Shown here one piece after another: positions 1-15,106 of a stretch of 64,000 nt of DNA. Origin of the DNA: Mesorhizobium sp. M9A.F.Ca.ET.002.03.1.2 (lineage in GTDB: Bacteria > Pseudomonadota > Alphaproteobacteria > Rhizobiales > Rhizobiaceae); assembly GCF_003952365.1 (NCBI RefSeq), contig NZ_CP034443.1:1419001-1483000 (forward strand), read 5' to 3'. The notes under the pieces were generated by a model. It searched no databases and was not told where the DNA came from. It saw only the letters and a program-made list of their open reading frames with translations. Numbering within the stretch: the stretch's first letter is position 1; every line of letters begins with the position of its first letter. The translations under genes were made by a program, and so were the position numbers.

Positions 1-566
1 ACCGGGCGGTCGTGATGGCCGTCGAACGGGCCGTTGTAGAGCCGCTTCGGCTCGAGGAAGATCACCGGGTCTGGGTCCTCGATCGCCGCGATCAGCAGGC
101 CCTTGGCGTCATGCGGGTTGGACGGCACGACGACCTTAAGGCCGGAGACGTGGGTGAACAGCGCCTCCGGGCTTTGGCTGTGGGTCTGGCCGCCGAAGAT
201 GCCGCCGCCGGTCGGCATCCTGACCACGATCGGGCAGGTGAAGTCGCCGTTCGAGCGGTAGCGCAGCCGCGCCGCCTCCGAGACGATCTGATCATAGGCC
301 GGATAGACATAGTCGGCGAACTGCACCTCGACGCAAGGCTTCAGGCCGTAGGCGGCCATGCCGATGGCCGAGCCGACGATGCCGGATTCGCTTATCGGCG
401 CATCGAAGCAGCGGCTTTTGCCGTACTTCGCCTGCAGGCCCTGCGTGCAGCGGAAGACGCCGCCGAAGAAACCGACATCCTCGCCATAGACGATGACGCG
501 TTCGTCGCGCGCCATCGACACGTCCATGGCGTCGCGGATCGCCTCGATCATTGTCCGTCTTGGCAT
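1..566 (-). CDS. 2-oxoisovalerate dehydrogenase E1 beta subunit (partial)
   Basis: Transketolase-like E1 beta subunit of the branched-chain 2-oxo acid dehydrogenase complex, which oxidatively decarboxylates the keto acids of Val, Leu and Ile. The first 188 codons are present and the frame runs off the left edge. It begins [15 protein letters not shown] and continues with [22 protein letters not shown] and [14 protein letters not shown], all typical of E1 beta. The ATG lies 2 bases after the E1 alpha stop, so the two subunits form one transcription unit; E2 and E3 are expected beyond the edge. A pyruvate or acetoin dehydrogenase beta chain is less likely, given the long N-terminal extension of the partner alpha chain. 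Confidence 0.9.
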   Translation of the reverse strand, partial: MPRRTMIEAIRDAMDVSMARDERVIVYGEDVGFFGGVFRCTQGLQAKYGKSRCFDAPISESGIVGSAIGMAAYGLKPCVEVQFADYVYPAYDQIVSEAARLRYRSNGDFTCPIVVRMPTGGGIFGGQTHSQSPEALFTHVSGLKVVVPSNPHDAKGLLIAAIEDPDPVIFLEPKRLYNGPFDGHHDRP

Positions 567-568
567 GA

Positions 569-3270
<2,702 letters not shown>

Positions 3271-3330
3271 TCCCTTGCGGGGGAGATTGATTGCTCCGAC
3301 GATTTCGCCAATCGCAAGCATCGCAGAAGA

Positions 3331-3359
3331 AAGGGGCCGGCGCAGTGGCCACCCTTTTT
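3331..3359 (+). terminator. Possible intrinsic terminator after holA
   Basis: Between the convergent holA and parB stops, AAGGG at 3331-3335 can pair with CCCTT at 3352-3356, extended by GCC/GGC with a two-base bulge, and a run of T follows on the plus strand. The stem is imperfect, so this is a weak prediction. Confidence 0.35.
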
Positions 3360-3435
3360 CCTTATCCATCGACGCGATGCGTAATCCTAAGCCAGAACTT
3401 TATTTGCCGGCTAAATATCGCGTTGCCTCAAACGC

Positions 3436-4326
3436 CTACCGCTCTTGCTTCAAACGCCGGCAGAGCTCGTCGAGCTGGTCCAGTGTCCGATATGCGACGC
3501 GAAGCACGCCGCCGCGCTCCTTGTGCTCGATCGTGACAATCATGCCGATCGTGTCGGTCATCAGTTTTTCCAGCGCCAGCGTGTCGGCGTCTTTTTTTTC
3601 TGGCGCGCTCACCGGTGGCCGCGCAGCTTTTGCCGTTCCGCCAGCCGGCATCTGCGCCAGCGCTTCGGCCTGGCGCACCGAAAGCCCTTCCTCGACGATC
3701 CGCTTGGCCAGTCCGGCCGGGTCCTCTGATGTCACCAATGTGCGGGCGTGACCGGCCGACAGGGCGCCGTCGACCAGCATGTCGCGGATCACGTCGGGCA
3801 GCTTCAGTAGCCTCAGCGTGTTGGCGACATGGCTGCGGCTCTTGCCGATCACCTGGCCGAGATCGGCCTGGGTGTAGCCGTGGTCGTCGATCAGCTGCTG
3901 ATAGCCGAGCGCCTCCTCGACTGGGTTGAGGTCGGTGCGCTGGACATTTTCGATGATCGCGAGTTCCAGCGCCGTGCGATCGTTGACGTCGCGGACAATG
4001 ATCGGGATATCGCTCAGCCCGGCGCGCTGCGCCGCGCGCCAGCGCCGCTCGCCGGCAATGATCTCATAGCGGCCGGGCTGCGTCGCCGACGGCCGCGCCA
4101 CCACCGGCTGCACCACGCCATGTTCGCGGATCGACTGGGCGAGATCGGTCAGGTCGGCATCGCCAAAGTGCCGGCGCGGGTTTTTCGGGTTCGGGCTCAG
4201 AAACTCGATCGGTACCTTGCCGTCGGCATTCATGCTCTGCTTTTCCACTGCTGCCGGACGATCAATTTCGCCGATCAGCGCGGCCAGTCCCCGCCCCAGT
4301 CTTTTTCTCGAAAGGTCTTCGCTCAT
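3436..4326 (-). CDS. parB: Chromosome partitioning protein ParB
   Basis: CTP-dependent DNA clamp that loads at parS and spreads, forming the segregation complex at the origin. 296 residues. Features in order: N-terminal LGRGLAAL (residues 10-17, the ParA-contacting segment), the CTPase motifs GERRWRA (92-98) and ENVQR (126-130), a helix-turn-helix around 150-175 (YTQADLGQVIGKSRSHVAN) that reads parS, a proline-rich linker, and the C-terminal dimerisation helix ending QLDELCRRLKQER. It follows parA with an 82-bp gap containing a short repeat. Matching parS-like sites lie 1.5 to 4.6 kb upstream. Confidence 0.96.
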   Translation of the reverse strand: MSEDLSRKRLGRGLAALIGEIDRPAAVEKQSMNADGKVPIEFLSPNPKNPRRHFGDADLTDLAQSIREHGVVQPVVARPSATQPGRYEIIAGERRWRAAQRAGLSDIPIIVRDVNDRTALELAIIENVQRTDLNPVEEALGYQQLIDDHGYTQADLGQVIGKSRSHVANTLRLLKLPDVIRDMLVDGALSAGHARTLVTSEDPAGLAKRIVEEGLSVRQAEALAQMPAGGTAKAARPPVSAPEKKDADTLALEKLMTDTIGMIVTIEHKERGGVLRVAYRTLDQLDELCRRLKQER

Positions 4327-4363
4327 CGTCTGTCCAGATCGTTTCGGTATCGAATCAGCTTTT

Positions 4364-4407
4364 GCATGCCGCTATCCGATACCAGTTCCCACTTTAGGGC
4401 GACATGC
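4364..4407. repeat. Degenerate rhizobial palindrome between parA and parB
   Basis: Imperfect inverted repeat GCATGCCG (4364-4371) / CGACATGC (4400-4407) with an internal TTCCCACTTTAGGG. Its outer arm and inner sequence resemble the element at 35913-35960, so it looks like a diverged member of the same interspersed family. It fills most of the parA-parB gap and could fold in the transcript. Confidence 0.5.
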
Positions 4408-4408
4408 A

Positions 4409-5230
<822 letters not shown>

Positions 5231-5251
5231 TCCGAGGTCGCCATAAGCAGA

Positions 5252-5884
5252 TCAGACAAGTCGCAAGTTAGACAGCTCAAGGATGACGCCATGAGCGTCG
5301 GTCATGCTGGCATGTTCTACCAGATCGAATGACCATCGTTGAGCGCTTTCTGCCACTTCGGCGCGGTAATCCCGGCCTTTGTGGAACAACCCGCACGCGC
5401 CTTTCGTCAGCCACGGCGCCGACAGGTCGAGCAGGACCGGAAGCGACGCCAGCGCCCTGGCCGTGACGATTTGTGGCGCCGAAACAAGCGGATAGGTGTC
5501 GGCGATGCGCCGCGCGACAATGCGGGCGGGGAGGTTGAATTGGCCGACGACCGCTTGCAGGAACGATGCCTTTTTCCGATTGCTTTCAACCAGATCGATG
5601 CTGGCGCCGTCACGCTCGGCGAGCAGGAAGGCAAGCACAAGGCCGGGAAAACCGCCGCCCGAGCCCAGATCGACCCAGCGCTTCGCGTCTGGCTTGATTC
5701 GCGCAAGCTGCGCGCTGTCGAGGATGTGCCGTCGCCAGACATCGTCCATCGTCGATGGCGCCGCCAGGTTTATCCGGCGGTTCCATTTCTGGAAGACCGT
5801 CTCAAACTCGACCAGCCGGTCGAATGTTTCACGTGAAACCGGGCCCGCGGCCTCTTTCAGGCTCGACCATGAGGCAGCGCTCAC
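5252..5884 (-). CDS. rsmG: 16S rRNA (guanine527-N7)-methyltransferase
   Basis: SAM-dependent methyltransferase that modifies G527 of 16S rRNA; its loss gives low-level streptomycin resistance in other bacteria. 210 residues, normal length. The SAM motif is [12 protein letters not shown], followed by [21 protein letters not shown] and VTARALA are family signatures. Its ATG overlaps the mnmG stop by 4 bp (ATGA), the usual coupling of these genes. A parS-like site at 5825-5840 is embedded in its coding sequence; the [10 protein letters not shown] segment is encoded by it. Confidence 0.95.
   Translation of the reverse strand: MSAASWSSLKEAAGPVSRETFDRLVEFETVFQKWNRRINLAAPSTMDDVWRRHILDSAQLARIKPDAKRWVDLGSGGGFPGLVLAFLLAERDGASIDLVESNRKKASFLQAVVGQFNLPARIVARRIADTYPLVSAPQIVTARALASLPVLLDLSAPWLTKGACGLFHKGRDYRAEVAESAQRWSFDLVEHASMTDAHGVILELSNLRLV
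5825..5840. promoter_or_regulatory. parS-like centromere site inside rsmG
   Basis: TGTTTCACGTGAAACC matches the parS consensus TGTTTCACGTGAAACA at 15 of 16 positions, including the whole CACGTG core. It lies 1.5 kb from parB. A parS site in the rsmG/mnmG region is common in bacteria. Confidence 0.85.
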
Positions 5885-7755
5885 GCAACATCCCTTCGCG
5901 AGGCAGCCTCGGCGTTGCGGACATGCGCGACAATGATTGCCAGCGCCGCCGGCGTCATGCCTTCCATGCGCTGGGCGTCGGCGATGGACCGCGGCTGGCG
6001 CACCAACATCTTCTGCTTCAGCTCGTTGGACAGGCCGGGAACGGATGCAAAGTCCAGTGAATCCGGGATCAGCCGGCTCTCCTCATGCCTGATTTGTGTG
6101 ACGTCGGCCTGCTGGCGGTCGAGATAGACTGAATATTTCGCCTCCGTTTCGAGGCGTTCTGCTGTTTTGGCGTCGATGGCGCCAAACTCAGGGGCGACTC
6201 GGGCCAGCCAGGCCACATCGACACCCGGATAGGCTAGCAACTCATAGGCGGAGCGGCGCACCCCGTCCCTGTTGACTTCAAGTCCATGGCGCGCGGCCTC
6301 GTTGGGGGTCATGGTCGTGCCAAGCGCAAGCTTGCGCGCCTTTTCAAGGTCCTGCACGACGTCATTGAACCGTTGCATCCGTTCCGGCGAGGCGATGCCG
6401 AGCCTCATGGCCAGCGGCGTCAACCGCTCATCGGCATTGTCCGCCCGCAGCGACAGCCGGAACTCGGCCCGCGAGGTGAACATGCGGTAGGGTTCGGCGA
6501 TGCCGCGGCTGGTCAGATCGTCGACCATCACCCCGATATAGGCCTCGGTGCGGCTGAGCACGATCTCGTCGCTTGCGGATGCCTGCCGCGCGGCGTTGAG
6601 GCCGGCGAGCAGCCCTTGCGCGCCCGCCTCCTCGTAGCCGGTCGTGCCATTGATCTGCCCGGCGAGGAAAAGACCGGAGATTCGCTTGGTCTCGAGCGTC
6701 GGCTGCAGTTCGCGCGGATCGACATGGTCATACTCGATGGCGTAACCCGGCTGCAGCATAGTCGCCCGTTCAAGGCCAGGGATGGTCTTGAGAATGTCCA
6801 GCTGCACGTCCTCGGGCAGCGATGTCGAAATGCCGTTTGGGTACACGGTGTCATCGTCCAAGCCTTCTGGCTCCAGGAAAATCTGGTGGCCTTCGCGGTC
6901 GCCGAACTTGACGATCTTGTCCTCGATGGACGGGCAGTAGCGCGGCCCCACCCCTTCGATCGAGCCGGAATACATGGCGGAGCGGCTCAGATTGCCGCGG
7001 ATCAGCTCATGCGTCGCCGCGGTTGTGCGCGTGATGCCGCAATGGATCTGCGGGTTCTCGATGCGGTCGGTCAACAGCGAGAACGGCGAGGGATACTCAT
7101 CCGCCGCCTGGCTCTCCAGCGACGCCCAGTCGACGGTCCTGCTATCGAGCCGCGGCGGCGTGCCCGTCTTCAGCCGCCCGAGCTTGAAGCCCGCGTGCGC
7201 CATTGTGGCAGACAGACCGAGGCTGGCCTGTTCGTTCATCCGGCCGGCGACGATCTTCTTCTCGCCAATATGGATCAGCCCGCGCAGGAAGGTACCGGTC
7301 GTCAGCACCACCGCGCCGCAAGCAAGCCTGCGGCCTCCTGCCAGCAGGACCGCCGCGATACGCCCATTGGAGATTTCGAAATCCAGTACCTCGCCCTCGA
7401 CGACGTCGAGATCGTTCTGCTCCCGAATCGCCGCTTGCATGGCAAGGCGATAGAGCTTGCGATCCGCTTGCGTACGCGGCCCGCGAACCGCGGGTCCCTT
7501 GCGGCGGTTGAGCAGACGGAACTGGATGCCGGCCGCGTCGGCGACGCGGCCCATCAGCCCGTCCATGGCGTCGATCTCGCGCACCAGGTGCCCCTTGCCA
7601 AGGCCGCCGATCGCCGGATTGCAAGACATGACGCCGATCGTGTCGAAGCGCAGCGTCACCAGCGCCGTCCTGGCACCGGCGCGCGCGGCAACGCTGGCCG
7701 CCTCGCAACCAGCATGGCCGCCGCCCACCACAACCACATCAAAGTGATCGGTCAT
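5881..7755 (-). CDS. mnmG: tRNA uridine 5-carboxymethylaminomethyl modification enzyme MnmG
   Basis: FAD-dependent partner of MnmE; together they install the cmnm5 group on U34 of tRNAs reading NNA/NNG codons. 624 residues, normal length. The N-terminal FAD motif [10 protein letters not shown] is at about residues 11-20, followed by [21 protein letters not shown] and [11 protein letters not shown]. The C-terminal MnmE-binding region [25 protein letters not shown] is present. Upstream is the parS cluster, then mnmE. Confidence 0.96.
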   Translation of the reverse strand: MTDHFDVVVVGGGHAGCEAASVAARAGARTALVTLRFDTIGVMSCNPAIGGLGKGHLVREIDAMDGLMGRVADAAGIQFRLLNRRKGPAVRGPRTQADRKLYRLAMQAAIREQNDLDVVEGEVLDFEISNGRIAAVLLAGGRRLACGAVVLTTGTFLRGLIHIGEKKIVAGRMNEQASLGLSATMAHAGFKLGRLKTGTPPRLDSRTVDWASLESQAADEYPSPFSLLTDRIENPQIHCGITRTTAATHELIRGNLSRSAMYSGSIEGVGPRYCPSIEDKIVKFGDREGHQIFLEPEGLDDDTVYPNGISTSLPEDVQLDILKTIPGLERATMLQPGYAIEYDHVDPRELQPTLETKRISGLFLAGQINGTTGYEEAGAQGLLAGLNAARQASASDEIVLSRTEAYIGVMVDDLTSRGIAEPYRMFTSRAEFRLSLRADNADERLTPLAMRLGIASPERMQRFNDVVQDLEKARKLALGTTMTPNEAARHGLEVNRDGVRRSAYELLAYPGVDVAWLARVAPEFGAIDAKTAERLETEAKYSVYLDRQQADVTQIRHEESRLIPDSLDFASVPGLSNELKQKMLVRQPRSIADAQRMEGMTPAALAIIVAHVRNAEAASRRDVA

Positions 7756-7828
7756 TTCAGTGTTCCAGATTCAGAAGTCGCCGACACATGTCCCCGAGAG
7801 CCTGCGCTGTCAAGGATGCTCGACGAAT

Positions 7829-7844
7829 CGTTTCACGTGAAACA
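7829..7844. promoter_or_regulatory. parS-like site 1 of the mnmG-mnmE gap
   Basis: CGTTTCACGTGAAACA matches the parS consensus at 15 of 16 positions and has a perfect 14-bp palindrome GTTTCACGTGAAAC. It lies in the 246-bp gap between mnmG and mnmE and is probably a principal ParB loading site. Confidence 0.88.
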
Positions 7845-7868
7845 ATGCCGTCTCCGTTGATCGCGCGG

Positions 7869-7884
7869 TGTTTCACGTGAATCA
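7869..7884. promoter_or_regulatory. parS-like site 2 of the mnmG-mnmE gap
   Basis: TGTTTCACGTGAATCA, 15 of 16 matches to parS, 40 bp from the previous site (about four helical turns). The left half-site is perfect; the right half carries A to T. Confidence 0.75.
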
Positions 7885-7988
7885 CAGCGCTGATTCCCCG
7901 GAAGCAAGCGAAACGCCGGCGGGACAGAGGGGGAACGAAGGATCGCCGCCGCTCCATCTGCATCGCCGCGTTCTTCCCGATCCAAAAA

Positions 7989-8004
7989 TGTTTCACGTGA
8001 GTCA
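7989..8004. promoter_or_regulatory. parS-like site 3, overlapping the mnmE stop
   Basis: TGTTTCACGTGAGTCA, 14 of 16 matches. The left half is perfect and the right half degenerate. It overlaps the mnmE stop codon (8002-8004) and lies 120 bp from site 2. Confidence 0.6.
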
Positions 8005-9330
8005 TTTGCCGATGCAGAACTGCGCGAAGATGACGTCCAACATATCCTCGACATCGACAGCTCCGACGATCCGGCCAAGCCGATCCGCCGCCAGGCGCAA
8101 TTCCTCAGCCCGCAGCTCCTGCACACGTTCATCCCCTGCCACCGCCGCAAGCAGAAAGCGTTTCGTCTCATTGAGGAGTTCGACGTGCCGCAGCCGCGAC
8201 GGCAGGATATCGCCGGCCTGGCCAACCTGCGCCGCGGCGCGACGGCCGATCTCCGCCAGCAATTCCGCCAGCCCGGTGCCGTCCTTGGTCGAGATAGCCG
8301 CGTCGTAATGCGTCGCCGACGTCGATGATCTATCCTGCAGCAAATCGGCCTTCGTCCCGATCCTCAGTGTCGGAATATCGGCTGGTATTGAGCCGATCGG
8401 GACCGGGTCCACCATATCCTCCAGCACGAGCAACAGATCGGCAGTCCCAGCCTTGCTCCTTGCCTTTTCGATGCCGATGGCTTCGATCCTGCCGGGAGCC
8501 TCGCGCAGGCCGGCCGTATCGGTCACTCTGACGCGCATGCCCTCCAGATCCAGCACCACTTCGAGCAGATCGCGGGTCGTGCCGGGCACTTCCGTAACGA
8601 TCGCCGCCTCACGTCGTGCCAGCGCATTAAACAGGCTTGATTTCCCGGCATTCGGCGCGCCAAGAATGACGGCTTCGAACCCGTCGCGGATGATTTCGGC
8701 GGCCCGGAAGCCATCGACATGACGTTCGATCTCGCCGATCATCGCCCGGACGTCCGCCCAGACCGTCTCCGCAACGGAACCGGGCACGTCGTCTTCGTCG
8801 GCAAAATCGATCTCGGCCTCGATCATCGCCCGCGCGTGGATAAGCCGCCGGCGCCAACCCAGATAGAGCTCGCTCTGCACACCTTCGGCATTCTGCACGG
8901 CAAAGCGCCGCTGTGCCTCGGTTTCGGCGTTGACGAGATCGGCCAGCGCCTCTGTCTCGACCAGATCGATCTTGCCGTTGAGAAAGCCGCGGCGGGTGAA
9001 CTCGCCCGGCTCGGCATGCCTGACACCGTCAAAGCCGGCGATCGTCTCCAATATCTTTGCCACGACCGCGCGCCCGCCATGGATATGGAACTCGGCGATG
9101 TCTTCACCAGTGAAGCTGTTCGGGCCGGCAAAGAAAACGACCAGGCCACTGTCGAGCACCGATCCATCGGGCGCCCTCAACTTGCGATAGGCTGCCACGC
9201 GGTTCTTGACCGTCGAACCGGCAATCGTTTCGACCACGAATCGACTTTGTGGACCGGAGATGCGGACCACGGCCACGCCCGCGGGCAGGCGGCCGCTCGA
9301 CAAGGCAACAATGGAATCACCTGAAATCAT
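8002..9330 (-). CDS. mnmE: tRNA modification GTPase MnmE
   Basis: GTPase partner of MnmG in wobble-uridine modification. From the ATG at 9330 it has 442 residues: an N-terminal tetrahydrofolate-binding domain, a helical domain and an inserted G domain with G1 GAPNAGKSS (224-232), G3 DTAG (271-274) and a slightly unusual G4 TKAD (327-330) in place of NKxD. The C-terminal CIGK carries the catalytic cysteine. An in-frame GTG at 9345 is an alternative start, but the protein aligns from MISGDSIVAL. Confidence 0.95.
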   Translation of the reverse strand: MISGDSIVALSSGRLPAGVAVVRISGPQSRFVVETIAGSTVKNRVAAYRKLRAPDGSVLDSGLVVFFAGPNSFTGEDIAEFHIHGGRAVVAKILETIAGFDGVRHAEPGEFTRRGFLNGKIDLVETEALADLVNAETEAQRRFAVQNAEGVQSELYLGWRRRLIHARAMIEAEIDFADEDDVPGSVAETVWADVRAMIGEIERHVDGFRAAEIIRDGFEAVILGAPNAGKSSLFNALARREAAIVTEVPGTTRDLLEVVLDLEGMRVRVTDTAGLREAPGRIEAIGIEKARSKAGTADLLLVLEDMVDPVPIGSIPADIPTLRIGTKADLLQDRSSTSATHYDAAISTKDGTGLAELLAEIGRRAAAQVGQAGDILPSRLRHVELLNETKRFLLAAVAGDERVQELRAEELRLAADRLGRIVGAVDVEDMLDVIFAQFCIGK

Positions 9331-9396
9331 TTGCCGACCCAGCACAACCGCCCTAGCTTCGCTTACTCATTGAAACACGCCGAGCGCCTAACAACC

Positions 9397-11415
<2,019 letters not shown>

Positions 11416-11423
11416 CGAAGTTC

Positions 11424-11594
11424 GAATTCGTCATCCCAGGGTGAAACAAGGAGCGAAGCGACGCGGCGAAGACCCTGGGATCCATGCCGTTCCTTCCGAG
11501 CGTCGCAACGATCCAGGTTCTGCTTCGCCGCGTCCGCCGACTGGTGTCGCGGCATGGATCCTCGGATCAAGCCCGAGGAAGACGAAGGCGAGGG
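11424..11594. repeat. Interspersed palindromic repeat downstream of yyaL
   Basis: Two linked inverted repeats: TCATCCCAGGGT pairs with ACCCTGGGAT, and GATCCATGCCG (11479-11489) pairs with CGGCATGGATC (11550-11560). The ends carry GTCATCC and CCCGAGGAAGACGAAGG, a composition often seen in Mesorhizobium intergenic repeats. It occupies almost the whole gap between the convergent yyaL and rho genes. Confidence 0.6.
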
Positions 11595-11605
11595 TACTCC
11601 TCGCC
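11587..11605 (-). terminator. Possible rho gene terminator hairpin
   Basis: A perfect 7-bp stem GGCGAGG/CCTCGCC with a 5-base loop lies just after the rho stop codon (11612). On the minus strand it is followed by a pyrimidine-rich TTCGTCTTCC rather than a true T run, so termination strength is uncertain. Confidence 0.4.
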
Positions 11606-11611
11606 AAGAAC

Positions 11612-12877
11612 CTACGTATTCATCGAATCGAAGAAGTCCGCGTTGGTCTTGGTCTGCTTGAGCTTATCAATCAGGAACTCGATCGCATCGGTCGTTCCCA
11701 TCGGCGCCAGAATGCGGCGCAGCACGAAGATCTTCTGCAGGTCGGCGCGCGGAACCAGCAGGTCTTCCTTACGGGTACCGGATTTCAAAATGTCCATGGC
11801 CGGATAGATGCGCTTATCGGCCACCTTGCGGTCGAGCTGGATTTCGCAGTTACCAGTGCCCTTGAACTCTTCGAAGATGACTTCATCCATGCGGCTGCCG
11901 GTATCGATCAGCGCGGTGGCGATGATGGTCAGCGAGCCGCCTTCTTCGATGTTGCGGGCGGCGCCGAAGAAGCGCTTCGGCCGCTGCAGCGCGTTGGCGT
12001 CGACACCGCCGGTCAGCACCTTGCCGGAGGACGGCACCACGGTGTTGTAGGCGCGGCCAAGGCGAGTGATCGAATCGAGCAGGATAACGACGTCGCGGCC
12101 ATGTTCGACCAGGCGTTTGGCCTTCTCGATCACCATTTCGGCGACCTGGACGTGGCGCACCGCCGGCTCGTCGAAGGTCGAGGAAATCACCTCGCCTTTC
12201 ACCGAGCGCTGCATGTCGGTTACTTCTTCCGGTCGCTCGTCGATCAGAAGCACGATGAGGTAGCATTCCGGATGGTTGGCCGTTATCGAGTGCGCGATGT
12301 TCTGCATCAGCACCGTCTTGCCGGTACGCGGCTGCGCGTTGATCAACGCGCGCTGGCCCTTGCCGATCGGCGCCACCAGATCGATGACGCGCGCCGAGAT
12401 GTCCTTGCTGGTCGGATTGTCGATCTCCATCCTGAGCCGCGAGGTCGGATAAAGCGGCGTCAGATTGTCGAAATGGATCTTGTGGCGGATCTTTTCCGGG
12501 TCGTCGAAATTGATCGTGTTGACCTTGAGCAGGGCGAAATAGCGCTCGCCTTCCTTCGGGCTGCGGATCGGACCTTCGACGGTATCGCCGGTCTTCAGCG
12601 AGAACCGACGGATCTGCGATGGCGAAATATAGATATCGTCGGGACCCGGCAGATAATTGGCATTGGCTGAGCGCAGGAAACCGAAGCCGTCCTGCAGCAC
12701 TTCGACGACGCCGTCGCCGATGATCTCGATATCCTGCGTCGCCAGCTTCTTCAGGATCGCGAACATCAGTTCTTGCTTGCGCATGACGCTGGCGTTCTCG
12801 ACCTCGAGCGATTCGGCATAGGCGATCAGCTCTGGTGGTTTCTTGTTCTTGAACTCTGTGAGTTTCATTTCTTGCAT
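11612..12877 (-). CDS. rho: Transcription termination factor Rho
   Basis: Hexameric RNA-dependent ATPase/helicase. 421 residues from the ATG at 12877 ([10 protein letters not shown]), the typical alphaproteobacterial length. It has the N-terminal helical Rho_N domain, the cold-shock-like RNA-binding domain (GFGFLRS, residues 64-70), Walker [10 protein letters not shown] (181-189), Walker B VVILLD (263-268) and the Q-loop SSGKVLTGG (283-291). The frame stays open upstream of 12877 but that part is not conserved-looking. Rho often autoregulates in its leader; the 164 bp upstream show no obvious hairpin. Confidence 0.96.
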   Translation of the reverse strand: MQEMKLTEFKNKKPPELIAYAESLEVENASVMRKQELMFAILKKLATQDIEIIGDGVVEVLQDGFGFLRSANANYLPGPDDIYISPSQIRRFSLKTGDTVEGPIRSPKEGERYFALLKVNTINFDDPEKIRHKIHFDNLTPLYPTSRLRMEIDNPTSKDISARVIDLVAPIGKGQRALINAQPRTGKTVLMQNIAHSITANHPECYLIVLLIDERPEEVTDMQRSVKGEVISSTFDEPAVRHVQVAEMVIEKAKRLVEHGRDVVILLDSITRLGRAYNTVVPSSGKVLTGGVDANALQRPKRFFGAARNIEEGGSLTIIATALIDTGSRMDEVIFEEFKGTGNCEIQLDRKVADKRIYPAMDILKSGTRKEDLLVPRADLQKIFVLRRILAPMGTTDAIEFLIDKLKQTKTNADFFDSMNT

Positions 12878-13041
12878 AGACGGACTCTGAATGAGCTTTG
12901 GGGAAAATATCGGCGGGATGCGATAAATGCCGGGCGCGGCCGAAAGCGATAATGGGCGGCGGCGCATGACGGGAAGGAAGACCCGTCTTTTATCGTCGGT
13001 CGATTGAAAGAGCAAGCCGCCTTTTGCAGGTCACCGAAGCC

Positions 13042-13578
13042 TTAAAACGGCTTCACGATGACCAGAACGACGATGACGATCATCAGCAATGTGGGGATCT
13101 CGTTGACGATCCGCCAGTGCCTCGCCGGTTTTTCATTGCGGTCCTCGGCGAATTTGCGCACCGCGCCTGCCAGGTAGCCATGAACGGCGGAAAGCCCAAG
13201 CACCGCGGCGATCTTGGCATGCAGCCAACCGCCCTGAAAACCAAAGCCTTTCCAGGCAAGCCAAAGGCCGAATACCCAGGTGACGGTCATGGCCGGATTG
13301 ATTATGCCGCGCAGCAGGCGCCGCTCCATCACCTTGAAGGTTTCCGACTGGACGGAACCTTTTTCCGCTTCGACATGATAGACCAGTAATCGCGGCAGAT
13401 AGAGCATGCCGGCCATCCAGGAGATGACGGCGATGACATGGATCGCTTTCGCCCAGGGATAGAAATCATCCGGCCCGAAGAGGAACAAAAGCCCGGCAAG
13501 CACGAGGAAAACGGCAATCGTAATTGCCGCGCGACGCATCGCCTCCCCACCGCTATTGGTGCCGCCCATCATCGTCAT
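13042..13578 (-). CDS. hemJ: Protoporphyrinogen IX oxidase HemJ
   Basis: Integral membrane enzyme that oxidises protoporphyrinogen IX to protoporphyrin IX, the penultimate haem step, in bacteria lacking HemG/HemY. 178 residues with about four to five hydrophobic segments. The family motif around the conserved histidine is [35 protein letters not shown] is also typical. It overlaps hemE by 4 bp, so the two haem genes are translationally coupled. Start may be the first ATG or the third-codon ATG. Confidence 0.92.
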   Translation of the reverse strand: MTMMGGTNSGGEAMRRAAITIAVFLVLAGLLFLFGPDDFYPWAKAIHVIAVISWMAGMLYLPRLLVYHVEAEKGSVQSETFKVMERRLLRGIINPAMTVTWVFGLWLAWKGFGFQGGWLHAKIAAVLGLSAVHGYLAGAVRKFAEDRNEKPARHWRIVNEIPTLLMIVIVVLVIVKPF

Positions 13579-14603
13579 GACGCGCCCCGCACCATTTTCA
13601 TCATGGCCTCGACATGCGCGATGGGCGTCTCAGGCGTGATGCCATGGCCTAGATTGAAGATCAGCGGCCCACCGCTTAACGCCCCGAGGATCGCCTCGAC
13701 GCCGTCGGCAAGCGCCTTGCCGCCGGCCACCAGCCGCAACGGATCGAGATTGCCCTGCACGGCACCATTGCGCTGCAGCTCCCGCGCTGTCGTCAACGGC
13801 ACGGTCCAGTCGAGGCCCAGCCCCGTCACGCCGGTCTTCTGGCGGTAACTCCGGTAGTGGCCACCGGCACCTTTGGGAAAGCCAATGATCGGAACGTTGG
13901 GGTGCACGGCCCGAACCTGCCTGACGATCTCCGCCACCGGCCTGACGCAAAAGGCCTCGAAGGAAACTTCATCGAGAACGCCGGACCACGAGTCAAATAT
14001 CTGCACCACATCGGCGCCGGCTTCGATCTGGCGGATGAGATAAGCCGCCGAATGATCGGCGAGCACCTTCAGCAGCTGCGAAAAAGCTACCGGCTCGCGA
14101 TAGGCGAACAGTCGCGCCGGCGCCTGGTCGGGCGTACCGTGGCCAGCGATCATGTAGGTCGCCACCGTCCAAGGCGCGCCGCAGAAGCCGATCAGCGTCG
14201 TTTCATCGGGCAGTTTTGTGCGCAATCGCCTAACCGTCTCGTAGACCGGTTCGAGATTCACGTGAAACGTTTCACCATCCAGAGCCGCGATTTCCGTGGC
14301 CGAGATCGGCGTCAACAACGGCCCACGTCCTTCCTCGAAGCGCACGTCGCGGCCCAGCGCATGCGGCACGACAAGGATATCGGAAAACAGGATCGATGCA
14401 TCGAAGCCGAAGCGCTCGATCGGTTGCAGCGACACTTCCACGGCAAGATCGGGATCGTAGCAAAGATCGAGGAACGATCCGGCCCGCCTGCGTGTCTCCC
14501 GATATTCCGGCAGATAGCGACCGGCTTGCCGCATCATCCAGAGCGGCGGGGGAGATACCGTCTTGCCTTTCAGCACGTCCAGCATGATGCGGTTTTCAGG
14601 CAT
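13575..14603 (-). CDS. hemE: Uroporphyrinogen decarboxylase
   Basis: Decarboxylates the four acetate side chains of uroporphyrinogen III to give coproporphyrinogen III (haem pathway, cytoplasm). 342 residues from the ATG at 14603, supported by GGAGAGG 10 bp upstream. The active-site signature [16 protein letters not shown] is at residues 20-35 and FSDILVVP follows; [13 protein letters not shown] is also conserved. First gene left of the predicted origin, transcribed away from it. A weak parS-like sequence lies in its coding region. Confidence 0.96.
   Translation of the reverse strand: MPENRIMLDVLKGKTVSPPPLWMMRQAGRYLPEYRETRRRAGSFLDLCYDPDLAVEVSLQPIERFGFDASILFSDILVVPHALGRDVRFEEGRGPLLTPISATEIAALDGETFHVNLEPVYETVRRLRTKLPDETTLIGFCGAPWTVATYMIAGHGTPDQAPARLFAYREPVAFSQLLKVLADHSAAYLIRQIEAGADVVQIFDSWSGVLDEVSFEAFCVRPVAEIVRQVRAVHPNVPIIGFPKGAGGHYRSYRQKTGVTGLGLDWTVPLTTARELQRNGAVQGNLDPLRLVAGGKALADGVEAILGALSGGPLIFNLGHGITPETPIAHVEAMMKMVRGAS
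14254..14269. promoter_or_regulatory. Weak parS-like sequence inside hemE
   Basis: AGATTCACGTGAAACG matches parS at 13 of 16 positions with an intact CACGTG core and right half. It lies only 350 bp from the predicted oriC. It may be a low-affinity ParB site or chance. Confidence 0.35.
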
Positions 14604-14725
14604 TCGGCGCTCGCCTCTCCGGTGTAGTGAACTTGGTGGCATGCAGCCAATCGCGAACGTTGGCGATCGGCAACGAAAGGCCGATCCGCAGCGACCGTTC
14701 ATCATCTCTTTTAGGCCTGGTCAAA

Positions 14726-14927
14726 GAGTCAAATCCTCTGCCTCTCCAGGCTTCTCTATAATCAAATATTCTATTTCTAAGAATCTTCTGATTCTAAGAG
14801 TCTGTTGGTTGTGGTGGTTGTCACCTGTCCCGCTTTGCCCCGACAAAGACCAGCCAGCATATTGTCGCGTGCTTCCCCGAAGGGATTGTAGGACTTTGTG
14901 GAAGACCGGGAATCTCCGGCTGGAGTC
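14726..14927. promoter_or_regulatory. Cluster of six GANTC (CcrM methylation) sites
   Basis: GANTC occurs at 14726, 14781, 14790, 14798, 14910 and 14923. At random in DNA of this composition about one would be expected in 200 bp. Three fall within 22 bp of the AT-rich stretch, two of them forming the perfect inverted repeat AGAATC-TTCT-GATTCT at 14780-14795. GANTC is the target of the cell-cycle methyltransferase CcrM in this group. Confidence 0.8.
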
Positions 14928-15097
14928 AATGAGTTATCGCCGGCCCAAAGAAAATGACCCTGTGGATGGAGCCGGGGCAAAAAAGCCCGTCCACTGACTT
15001 GTCCCCAGTCGCCCGACGAAGCCGACAGCGCATCGAATTGTGGACAAGCCGCCATCTGATACAGTCGTTCCAAACCGGCCGCTCTTTCCGATCGACC

Positions 15098-15106
15098 TTA
15101 TCCACA
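15098..15106 (+). promoter_or_regulatory. Perfect DnaA box
   Basis: TTATCCACA, identical to the canonical DnaA box, 28 bp before the ppsR start. It is the only perfect copy I found in the oriC interval. Confidence 0.8.

Noticed and set aside
6286..7860. Long open frame antisense to mnmG
   Set aside because: It mirrors mnmG, has no recognisable domain and no ribosome site; mnmG is unequivocal.
11441..12670. Long plus-strand open frame opposite rho
   Set aside because: Entirely explained by the rho gene on the minus strand; starts in a repeat.
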